Source: Deltaproteobacteria bacterium (lineage in GTDB: Bacteria > UBA10199 > JACPAL01). Taken from it: 40,566 nt of DNA. Of the stretch, positions 34,327-40,566 are shown in pieces; position 1 is the first letter of the stretch, and each line of letters starts with the position of its first letter. The position numbers were made by a program, and so were the translations under genes. The notes under the pieces were generated by a model. The model was given only the letters and a program-made list of their open reading frames with translations. It searched no databases and was not told where the DNA came from. Location: the NCBI GenBank assembly GCA_016180855.1, contig JACPAL010000005.1, positions 116,905-157,470 of the forward strand, written 5' to 3'.

Positions 34327-34414
34327 TGCCCGGGGCCGGACTCGAACCGGCACGGTCCATTGCTGGACCTCAGGATTTTAAGTCCTGTGTGTCTACCAAT
34401 TCCACCACCCGGGC
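34327..34414 (-). tRNA. tRNA-Leu (anticodon UAA)
   Basis: 88 nt on the minus strand. The acceptor arm pairs GCCCGGG with CCCGGGC, with discriminator A. The D-arm is TGGTGGAATTGGTAGACAC. The anticodon stem CAGGA/TCCTG encloses loop CTTAAAA, giving anticodon TAA (reads UUA). A class II long variable arm (GGTCCAGCAATGGACC) and T-arm GCCGGTTCGAGTCCGGC follow. No CCA is encoded. It is typed as leucine from the anticodon and long variable arm. Confidence 0.96.
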
Positions 34415-34419
34415 TTTTG

Positions 34420-34544
34420 GCAAAACCACAAAAAAACATCGTCTACGGCGTTGCCTTCGTCGAAAGATCCTCGACGTACCCTCAAGTACGCCTACGGTCT
34501 TTCTCCTCATGCGCCTTGTATCCGATACTTTTTTGTGGTTTTGC
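34420..34544 (-). repeat. Dispersed element, copy 2, directly 5' of tRNA-Leu
   Basis: The 125-nt element has 22-nt ends (34420-34441 and 34523-34544, GCAAAACCACAAAAAA...ATCG) that pair at 20 of 22 positions. Read on the tRNA strand, the core is GGCGTACTTGAGGGTACG then TCGAGGATCTTTCGACGAAGG, as in copies 1 and 3. It starts five bases upstream of the tRNA 5' end, with the core in the tRNA orientation. Confidence 0.7.
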
Positions 34545-34656
34545 AACCTGGCATTTAGAACAGATCCCCCCTGTAGATCATTTCAGAACTGGATGAGCCC
34601 TATCAAATCTCCTTGGAAAAGCAACGAGAAGCGGTATACTGCCGCCCAGCTTGTTT

Positions 34657-36102
34657 ATGAGATCGCTTGTTCAAGAAATTAACGCCGCGATTGCCCTCAC
34701 ACTTCTGGTGGTGGCGATTATTGTCGGTGTCGGTTTTTTCCCTTACCAGCAAAAACAGAAGAACCGCTTTATTGATCAGAGACTGCTTCTCCTCAAAACC
34801 TTCAAGAAAAGTGAGGAGAGGACCCTCGTGGATCATATTTTTGAGCAAAAGGCGGAGGCGTTATATCTTCAGCTTGAGAGGTTGGGGGCAACCCCTGGCA
34901 TTGAACGGATCCGTGTTTACGATGCGGAAGGCCGTTTGTTGGCGGGTTATCCAAGAAGCGTTGCCGATACCGAGCTGAGTATCTCCCGGCGGATGTCCCT
35001 ATCGGCTGGAAAGGAGATTCATGAAATTGCCTCATGGAATAAGGCCGAGGCACTGATTTACTGGGCCCCTTTTGAGGTCGTGGGAGAGACACTGGGGTAT
35101 CTCCAGATCGTTTATTCACTTGAGGATCTTTCAATCTGGCAGAGGACTTCAATGATCTTTTTTATGCTCCTTCTTCTCTCCATGTTGATTACCTCGATGA
35201 TCCTCTTAAACCGCCTCATGTCACGCCTTGTTGCCAGGCCTATTCTGAAGCTTGCAACGACTGTGGAGAAGGTGGAAGGGGGAGATCTTTCGGCCCGTTC
35301 GGAAAATGCGAGAAATGATGAGATTGGCCAACTCAGTGACGCTTTTAACGGCATGATCGAACGGTTGCAGAAAGGTTTTCAGGAGATTGAAAAACAGAAT
35401 CTCGAATTAAAGGAGTTAGATCAGCTTAAAAATGAGTTTCTGGCGAATGTCTCTCATGAAATCCGCACACCTCTTCACGCGATCATCGGTTTTTCAGAGG
35501 GGATGGTGGGGGGAGAGGGCGGACTGTTAAATGAGGAGCAGAAAAAATATCTCAAGATGATCCTTGAGAGCGGTAAAACATTGAACTCGCTTGTGGGACA
35601 ACTGCTCGATTTTTCCCAAATCAAAGCGGGCAAGATGGTTATTCATCCCGAGGCATTCCCGATCCGTCGTATCCTGGAGGCCGTCTTGCCGGTTGTTCGT
35701 GAGATTCTTGGTAAAAAACCTGTCCAACTTGTGAATCACGTCCCGGAGGATCTCCCGTGGGTCATGGCGGATGAGGCGCGTGTCCGGCAGATCTTTTTGA
35801 ACCTCCTCGAAAATGCCGTTAAATTCACGAAAGAGGGGACGGTTGAGGTCTTGGCATGCCCAAAGGGGAAATGGGTGCAATTTACGGTCAAGGATACCGG
35901 AATCGGGATGGAACAGGAGACGATCCAGTTTATTTTTGATGAATTTCGTCAGGGAGATGGCTCGACGAGGCGAGAGTATGGTGGGACAGGTCTTGGTCTC
36001 TCGATTGTAAAACAATTGGTGACGCTCCATGGAGGAGAAATTTGGGTTGAGACGATGAAGGGGAAGGGGAGTTCATTTCATTTTACACTGCCATCGGCCT
36101 GA
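34657..36102 (+). CDS. Membrane sensor histidine kinase (HAMP-HisKA-HATPase)
   Basis: 481 residues from the ATG at 34657 (a TTG two codons earlier is also possible; no clear ribosome binding site). TM1 (about 10-30) and TM2 (about 166-187) flank a periplasmic sensor of about 130 residues. HAMP (RPILKLATTVEKVEGGDLSAR) and a coiled coil follow. The HisKA phospho-acceptor is NVSHEIRTPLHAI. The ATPase has N box NLLENAVKFT, G1 DTGIGM and G2 GGTGLGLSIV. It autophosphorylates and passes phosphate to an unseen response regulator. The next gene, 16 bp away, is a periplasmic binding protein that may supply the signal. Confidence 0.93.
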   Translation: MRSLVQEINAAIALTLLVVAIIVGVGFFPYQQKQKNRFIDQRLLLLKTFKKSEERTLVDHIFEQKAEALYLQLERLGATPGIERIRVYDAEGRLLAGYPRSVADTELSISRRMSLSAGKEIHEIASWNKAEALIYWAPFEVVGETLGYLQIVYSLEDLSIWQRTSMIFFMLLLLSMLITSMILLNRLMSRLVARPILKLATTVEKVEGGDLSARSENARNDEIGQLSDAFNGMIERLQKGFQEIEKQNLELKELDQLKNEFLANVSHEIRTPLHAIIGFSEGMVGGEGGLLNEEQKKYLKMILESGKTLNSLVGQLLDFSQIKAGKMVIHPEAFPIRRILEAVLPVVREILGKKPVQLVNHVPEDLPWVMADEARVRQIFLNLLENAVKFTKEGTVEVLACPKGKWVQFTVKDTGIGMEQETIQFIFDEFRQGDGSTRREYGGTGLGLSIVKQLVTLHGGEIWVETMKGKGSSFHFTLPSA

Positions 36103-36118
36103 AGAGGAATTCATAACG

Positions 36119-37255
36119 ATGAGAAAAAGAAGGGGTCTGTTTTTCATCACCATCTTTATCAGCCTGATCAACCTGCAAGAGGTTTGTGCCGGTGAGGAGA
36201 TAAAGATTGCAGCGATTTTTGCTGTCACCGGTCGTGCCAGTGGTTCCAACTTCTATGATCTCCGGGGAGCCGAGCTTGCTGCAAAAGAGATCAACCGAGG
36301 TGGTGGGCTTCTTGGAAATCCCCTGCAATTGATTCTCCTCAATAACCAGAGTACCGCTATCGGATCCGATCGTGCCGCGCGGGAGGCCCATAAAAGTGGT
36401 GTTGTTGCGATCCTGGGTGCCTCCTGGAGCGACCATTCTTTGGCGATTGCCCCGGTTGCCCAGAAGGCCGGCATTCCAATGGTGAGCAATTATTCCACCA
36501 ATCCCCACTTGACCAAGGTCGGCGATTTTATTTTCCGCGTCTGCTACGTCGACACCTTTCAGGCCAAGGTCATGGCACGGTTTGCCTATGGGAACTTGGG
36601 AATTCGCCGCATCGTCTCCCTGTATGAGAGTGGCAATGAATACAGTTCTGGCTTGAGCCGTGATTTTAGCATCGCCTTCCGGAAGACGGGTGGGACAATG
36701 CTCGACGCCCTGCCTTATCTGAAAGACTCCCTCGATTATTCAGAGATCTTGTCGCAGGTCAAAAAGCTTAGTCCTCAGGCGATTTATATCCCGGGCTATG
36801 AAAAAGAGGTTGGCCTTATTATTAAACAGGCGAAGAAGATGGGGATTGATGTTCCTTTTTTAGGTGGGGATGGATGGGGGGATACCTTGCCCCGATATCT
36901 GGGAGGGGTGATGAAAGAGGGGTATGAGGTCAAGCCCTGGAGTCCGGAACTCAAGGATCGTCTTAGCCGGAATTTTATTGCATCCTATGAAAAGGAGTAT
37001 GGTGAAGTTGTCGGATTAAGCGGTGGTGGTGCGGCCCTCGCTTATGATGCCGTTATGCTGATTGCCGATGCGATTCGTCGCGCGAAATCAGTTGATCCCA
37101 AAGAAATACGTTTAGCCCTGGCCAACACAAAATCTTTTCGTGGGGTGACGGGAACCCTTCGCTTCGATGGCAAACAGGATCCGGAGCGTGGCGTGGTGAT
37201 TAACCGCTATTTTCGCAGCGCTAAACCGGCCTTTTTTATGAAAGTCGGTCCGTGA
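36119..37255 (+). CDS. Periplasmic branched-chain-amino-acid-type (LivJ-like) substrate-binding protein
   Basis: 378 residues with a signal peptide (RKRRGLFFITIFISLINLQEVCAG). The type I periplasmic binding fold shows IKIAAIFAVTGRASGSNFYDLRGAELAAKEINRGGGLLG, the ILGASWSDHSLAIAPVAQKAGIPMVS strand-helix and FRVCYVDTFQAKVMARFAYG. Such proteins bind amino acids, amides or aromatic acids. No permease or ATPase genes follow, so it probably serves the upstream histidine kinase as a ligand-sensing partner rather than a transporter. This is inference from the 16-bp spacing. Confidence 0.9.
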   Translation: MRKRRGLFFITIFISLINLQEVCAGEEIKIAAIFAVTGRASGSNFYDLRGAELAAKEINRGGGLLGNPLQLILLNNQSTAIGSDRAAREAHKSGVVAILGASWSDHSLAIAPVAQKAGIPMVSNYSTNPHLTKVGDFIFRVCYVDTFQAKVMARFAYGNLGIRRIVSLYESGNEYSSGLSRDFSIAFRKTGGTMLDALPYLKDSLDYSEILSQVKKLSPQAIYIPGYEKEVGLIIKQAKKMGIDVPFLGGDGWGDTLPRYLGGVMKEGYEVKPWSPELKDRLSRNFIASYEKEYGEVVGLSGGGAALAYDAVMLIADAIRRAKSVDPKEIRLALANTKSFRGVTGTLRFDGKQDPERGVVINRYFRSAKPAFFMKVGP

Positions 37256-37332
37256 GAAACTTGACAAAAAACAATATTAAGAAGAATGAATTGCAAATTT
37301 GCTTTCTAGGGTGTGTTGAAAAATGGCTTTTG

Positions 37333-37494
37333 GGGACTGTTGAAAAATGCCCAGCGGTTCGACAAGCTCACCGTCCTGAGCAAAGTCGAAGGAATGCAAG
37401 GCACCCCGAGGAGCCGCGACGCAGGTGTACTTGAGGGTACGTCGAGGAGCCGGCGACGAGGGGAACGCAGCAGATGGCATTTTTCAACAGTCCC
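37333..37494 (+). repeat. Dispersed element, copy 3, upstream of tRNA-Cys
   Basis: The 162-nt element is bounded by perfect 19-bp inverted repeats GGGACTGTTGAAAAATGCC (37333-37351) and its complement (37476-37494). The core GTGTACTTGAGGGTACG then TCGAGGAGCCGGCGACGAGG matches copies 1 and 2. A second palindrome at 37358-37390 (TTCGAC...GTCGAA with inner GCTCA...TGAGC) is the same type as that inside mutL. It ends 32 bp before tRNA-Cys, and its core runs in the tRNA direction. The 77 bp between the upstream gene and this element hold nothing else except a second copy of GTTGAAAAATG. Confidence 0.72.
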
Positions 37495-37526
37495 TTCTAC
37501 TGTTTTTGCGAAGGCCAATAGAGATT

Positions 37527-37598
37527 GGCACGGTCGCCAAGTGGTAAGGCGGAAGTCTGCAAAACTTCTATACCGGGGTTCGATTCCCCGCCGTGCCT
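37527..37598 (+). tRNA. tRNA-Cys (anticodon GCA)
   Basis: 72 nt. Acceptor GGCACGG pairs with CCGTGCC, and the discriminator is U, the main identity base of tRNA-Cys. Anticodon stem GAAGT/ACTTC encloses loop CTGCAAA, giving anticodon GCA. The T-arm is CGGGGTTCGATTCCCCG. No CCA is encoded. Confidence 0.96.
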
Positions 37599-37641
37599 CA
37601 CTCCCAGACCCTCTTGTTCGAACCGACAAAGCAGGGTGGTC

Positions 37642-38586
37642 TTACGAAGCCAGCCGCCTCTTTCTCTCTTTTTGAATCTCAAAGGAATCGCCTTCGGAGA
37701 GAATACGAATCGTTCCATGCTGATCGCTTCTGAAGATCGGGATCTCAAGTTGTTCTAGACGGTTCAGGATGGTGGGGGCAGGATGCCCATAATCATTATC
37801 CGCTCCGACCGAAATAACGGCATTTTCGGGGCGAGTTGTTTTGAGAAAATATTCTGAGTTGCTTGTTTCGCTCCCATGATGCGATAGATGCAGGACATCG
37901 ATATCTCCCACAATCTCTGCGACATGATCCTCAAGATTCTTGGTTGGATAACCGCCGGGTGAGCCTCCTCCCGGCAGATCACCGAGCGTCAGGTACTCAA
38001 AATCACCGTAAGTAACCAAAACTCCTATAGAGGCGGCGTTTTCTTCATCAGGGTTTAGGTGAACTTGTTTCCCATCTACGTATTGTCCATTCACAATGAT
38101 GATTTGTGCCGAGGCCCCATCACCAAGATCGAATGATTCTCCGGGTACCGCCTCCTGCTGTCGGTCGCCGGCCAGCCTAAGATATTCGGTGAAGAGGGGA
38201 TGGTCTTGATCGGTTATCATTCCGCGATCAATCAGGGTCGGCGGATTAGAAAAGGATTCGAGCAGTCCCGGAACGCCTCCGATGTGATCGATATCGTAAT
38301 GGGAGAGAAGGATCCAATCTGGTTCTATAATCCCTTCTCTCAAAAAGATTTGACGAATAATTTTGTCACTCCCCTCGGGGCCTCCGTCAATGAGGAGAGA
38401 GCGGCGATTCGGGCCGATCACGAGCGTGGCATCGCCTTGCCCGACATCGATCGCTATAATTTTGAGAGGGGGATCGCTTTTTACAACAATCTCATCCGAT
38501 CGTGAGACCTCCTCAAACGGATTTTCAAGGGAGAGAATAGGTGAACAACTAGTTAAGAGAAAGATAGCTAAGAAAAGATGTTTCAT
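37642..38586 (-). CDS. ComEC-like metallo-beta-lactamase-fold lipoprotein
   Basis: 314 residues from the ATG at 38586, giving a lipoprotein signal (MKHLFLAIFLLTSC, lipobox LTSC); the open frame extends further upstream through repeat DNA. Zinc-site motifs are IDVGQGDATLVIG, HYDIDHIGG (HxDxDH), TLGDLPG, HLSHHGSETSNSEYFL and a ComEC-type GADNDYGHP. It resembles the soluble C-terminal domain of ComEC, which has phosphodiesterase or DNA-degrading activity, but is here a separate periplasmic or outer-membrane-tethered hydrolase. The substrate is unknown. Confidence 0.88.
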   Translation of the reverse strand: MKHLFLAIFLLTSCSPILSLENPFEEVSRSDEIVVKSDPPLKIIAIDVGQGDATLVIGPNRRSLLIDGGPEGSDKIIRQIFLREGIIEPDWILLSHYDIDHIGGVPGLLESFSNPPTLIDRGMITDQDHPLFTEYLRLAGDRQQEAVPGESFDLGDGASAQIIIVNGQYVDGKQVHLNPDEENAASIGVLVTYGDFEYLTLGDLPGGGSPGGYPTKNLEDHVAEIVGDIDVLHLSHHGSETSNSEYFLKTTRPENAVISVGADNDYGHPAPTILNRLEQLEIPIFRSDQHGTIRILSEGDSFEIQKERKRRLAS

Positions 38587-38647
38587 TCCCTTGCCAATTT
38601 GCAAAAGTGAGGCCGTACAGTAGCCGAGCGGGTCCTGCCCCTCCTCA

Positions 38648-38706
38648 CCCCCATCCGACGGCTTCCCTCGCTTACGCTCGGTCCAGGCGCTCGATGGGGG
38701 TCCCCC
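38648..38706. repeat. Intergenic palindromic repeat
   Basis: CCCCCATC (38648-38655) and GATGGGGG (38693-38700) form an 8-bp inverted repeat around 37 nt, with a nested GGGGGTCCCCC palindrome at the right edge. It lies in the 253-bp gap between two divergent exported-protein genes and holds no coding sequence that I can support. Confidence 0.5.
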
Positions 38707-38809
38707 AGTCGGGTCACCCACTCGGTAAAGATCGACCGATTTTCGAATGGACGGTTCTACAGATCGGTCGGATGGCGACGGATTTTTTTAGTTTTAGGAC
38801 AATTTCGAA

Positions 38810-38825
38810 TGGCATCGTTATTGCT
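38810..38825 (+). promoter_or_regulatory. Possible sigma-54 (-24/-12) promoter
   Basis: TGGCATCGTTATTGCT shows GG (38811-38812) and GC (38823-38824) separated by 10 bp, with TTGCT at the -12 side. The predicted start would be about four bases before the ATG at 38840, so the mRNA would be nearly leaderless. This makes it less certain than the site at 25939. Confidence 0.4.
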
Positions 38826-38839
38826 GTAGGCTGACAGCG

Positions 38840-39382
38840 ATGCGTCTTCTCCTTCTTGGTTTTTTTCTTTTGTCCCTTGCTTCCCCCGTTTGGGGAAAGA
38901 CTCCTTCTCTTTCGGAACTCCATCAGGAGACACTCCGGGTTGCAGGTTATGATCGGCACGAGATTTACGAGTGGAAGCAGAAATCCCGTTGGGCGGCCGC
39001 CTTGCCGCGACTTCAGGTCGGTTTTGACCGTCAACTGAAGGATGTTGTGAAGCTTACAACCGAAGATACTGTTTCGGTCTCCGGTGGGTCGGTGCAGGTT
39101 GGTCCTGATGAAAACAAATTTGACCAGGATTTTCAGCAGGGGTTCGGTATTGATGTTCGGGCAGTCTGGTATCTCGACCAACTGGTTTTCAGTGAAAATC
39201 GGATCGAGGTGAGTCGTGAGACAAGGAGTTGGATTCAAGAGAGGGGGAGGCTTCTGGAAAGGGTGACAGACCTTTACATGACCTGGCGCCATGAGAAGGA
39301 TCAGCGCAAGAGAGAACAACTTTCCGGATATCTGGATGCATACACTGATGGATGGTTTTCACGGGCCTGGAGGGAGAGGTGA
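38840..39382 (+). CDS. Exported protein of unknown function
   Basis: 180 residues with a clean signal peptide (RLLLLGFFLLSLASPVWG). The mature part is mixed: LPRLQVGFDRQLKDVVKLTT, GFGIDVRAVWYLDQLVFSENRIEVSRE, then a long charged helix (TRSWIQERGRLLERVTDLYMTWRHEKDQRKREQL). This strand-then-helix arrangement slightly resembles TolC-type outer-membrane proteins but is too short for one. Its TGA overlaps the GTG of the next gene (GTGA at 39379-39382), so the two proteins are made together. Not a recognised family. Confidence 0.8.
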   Translation: MRLLLLGFFLLSLASPVWGKTPSLSELHQETLRVAGYDRHEIYEWKQKSRWAAALPRLQVGFDRQLKDVVKLTTEDTVSVSGGSVQVGPDENKFDQDFQQGFGIDVRAVWYLDQLVFSENRIEVSRETRSWIQERGRLLERVTDLYMTWRHEKDQRKREQLSGYLDAYTDGWFSRAWRER

Positions 39383-40458
39383 TCAAGAAATCGCTCTTCG
39401 TCATTTTATTATTGACCTCCTGTGTCCAGGTGCCCTTGAAACCCGGTTCTCCCAATGAAAGTCGTCCGCAGGTTTTGTCCCTCTGGCCCCAAAATGAGGT
39501 GATCAGTTCAGGGGCCGATTTTTTTATCTGGTTTTCACACAAAATCGATCCGGCGACCTTAACGGAGGATTCGCTTTGGTTGATTGAGGGAGAGGTTTCT
39601 CCTCCCGATCAAGATGATTTCAGGATCTTAAAAAAATCAGTCGATGGAGGAGATCTCAAGAAGGTCTCTCTACAGATGGAGGGAGTGGAGGGAGGGCAAG
39701 GGGTGCATTTGAAAACGATCGAGACGCTATCACCAGGATCTTTCTATACACTGATTATAACTCCGTTTATCCTTTCCGAGGGGCGGCTTCCTGTCTTTCC
39801 ATATCTTGAGATTTATCATACCGGACTGGAAGGTGAGACAGAACGATCCAATGAATTATCTCCAGGGTCATCACCAGACCCGGCCGATCCGTTGGAAGAT
39901 CGAAGCTCTGGGGAAGTAGAGGCCCCTTCCTCGAGTGTGGCGGTTCAAGGATTCGTCGTCATCAACGAAATTCTATACGATGTTGCGGGAAGTGACACGA
40001 ATGGGGTTCTTTTTATCGAACTCTACGGCACCCCGTTTTTTGATCTCGGCGGATTTAAGATTCTCTTTGTCAACGGAGACAACGGGGAGATGACCGATTC
40101 CATAACCGTTCCCGCCGGCGCAAAAGTAGGTACAGACGGTTTTTATCTGATCGCCGACGCCAAGAACGGGATCCCATCAGAAAGTTTTGTACAAGGGGCC
40201 GATCTCATCGATGACTTTGATCCGCAAAATGGTCCGGATGCGGTCCTTCTTTTTGATTCAAACGGGAGCCTCGTTGATTCGTTAGGTTATGGTGATCTGA
40301 CAACGATCGGAACGGCGGAGGGGGAGCAACTTTTCGAAGGAGATCCGGCTCCCGATGTTGCCCAAGGCCATTCCCTTGAGAGGAATTTTCCTGGGGTCGA
40401 TATGAACAATAACCGGGATGATTTTGTTGAAAAGGTCATCCCCACGCCGGGTGTTTGA
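39379..40458 (+). CDS. Lipoprotein with Ig-like and lamin-tail-like domains
   Basis: 359 residues from the GTG at 39379, which overlaps the previous stop and gives a lipoprotein signal (IKKSLFVILLLTSC). Residues about 25-130 resemble a bacterial Ig-like (SbsA/Big_5) domain: PQNEVISSGADFFIWFSHKIDPATLTEDSL. An acidic Ser/Pro linker follows. The C-terminal 150 residues fit the lamin-tail domain: VVINEILYDVAGSDTNGVLFIELYG, LGGFKILFVNG, GFYLIADA, AVLLFDSNGSLVDSLGYG and the ending SLERNFPGVDMNNNRDDFV. It is probably outer-membrane or surface located. The pair with the upstream exported protein suggests a shared envelope function. Confidence 0.85.
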   Translation: MIKKSLFVILLLTSCVQVPLKPGSPNESRPQVLSLWPQNEVISSGADFFIWFSHKIDPATLTEDSLWLIEGEVSPPDQDDFRILKKSVDGGDLKKVSLQMEGVEGGQGVHLKTIETLSPGSFYTLIITPFILSEGRLPVFPYLEIYHTGLEGETERSNELSPGSSPDPADPLEDRSSGEVEAPSSSVAVQGFVVINEILYDVAGSDTNGVLFIELYGTPFFDLGGFKILFVNGDNGEMTDSITVPAGAKVGTDGFYLIADAKNGIPSESFVQGADLIDDFDPQNGPDAVLLFDSNGSLVDSLGYGDLTTIGTAEGEQLFEGDPAPDVAQGHSLERNFPGVDMNNNRDDFVEKVIPTPGV

Positions 40459-40566
40459 GCCTTAAAAGTGACCGTCACCCCCCCAACACCCATCGGGTAT
40501 TTTCCCACCCATTTTCTTTTCTGACCCCTCAATTTTCTGATTGATTTTATGGGGATAAGAATAGAG

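Noticed and set aside
37256-37675. Several 60-120-codon open frames around copy 3 of the dispersed element and tRNA-Cys
   Set aside because: They read through inverted repeats and the tRNA, have no ribosome binding sites, and show no protein-like pattern.
38587-38721. N-terminal extension of the metallo-beta-lactamase gene
   Set aside because: It runs through palindromic repeat DNA and would hide the lipoprotein signal that begins at the ATG at 38586.

Overview
The window reads as chromosomal DNA of a Gram-negative bacterium. It has several signal-peptide and lipoprotein genes, sigma-54-type promoters, a mutL-miaA pair and a PlsB-type acyltransferase. Gene styles (a large Cys-rich surface protein with a C-terminal sorting tag, a cNMP-PqqD fusion, many dispersed palindromic repeats) suggest a deltaproteobacterium-like or related uncultured lineage. 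No rRNA or taxonomic marker settles this, so it is inference.

Region 1 (1-8.8 kb) is nitrogen catabolism. A class III aminotransferase (partial) and an NCS1 nucleobase permease lie on the plus strand. On the minus strand lies preT-preA-tpl (both subunits of NAD-dependent dihydropyrimidine dehydrogenase, then tyrosine phenol-lyase). Between them sit a membrane-anchored macro-domain protein with a small HETGH-motif protein, and a CopG/PIN toxin-antitoxin pair. Region 2 (8.8-17.8 kb) holds a LysM protein, a 975-residue multidomain protein ending in a HAD domain, a double cNMP-binding protein with a PqqD-like tail, and a 1263-residue secreted Cys-rich repeat protein. Region 3 (17.9-23 kb) is ACT-domain protein, thiolase, glycerol-3-phosphate acyltransferase and TPR protein.

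Region 4 (23.1-30.6 kb) is the most interesting part: an apparently undescribed radical-SAM peptide (RiPP) locus. It has two tiny 58-residue genes. One encodes four 8-residue G[GR]SHEYVR units; the other encodes two 19-residue units with KLSDNVRIWFA[KR]G. In both, the repeats keep their amino acids while third codon positions change. The first abuts, tail to tail, a radical SAM/SPASM enzyme fused to a methyltransferase. The second has a good sigma-54-type promoter and is followed at once by another radical SAM/SPASM enzyme. Converging on that enzyme is a translationally coupled operon of an ABC exporter with a degenerate GGDEF-like tail, a small membrane protein and a methyltransferase. A GNAT acetyltransferase flanks the first precursor. 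The expected scheme is precursor synthesis, radical cross-linking or other modification of aromatic-x-Arg core units, methylation and export.

Region 5 (30.7-40.5 kb) is mutL, miaA, a membrane protein, tRNA-Leu(UAA), a histidine kinase coupled to a periplasmic binding protein, tRNA-Cys(GCA), a ComEC-like metallo-beta-lactamase lipoprotein, and a pair of exported proteins, the second with a lamin-tail-like domain. Two repeat families stand out across the window. One is an approximately 125-160-nt element with a shared core and copy-specific but self-complementary arms, two copies of which lie just 5' of the two tRNA genes. The other is a set of palindromic repeats inserted in frame in preT, mutL and miaA.
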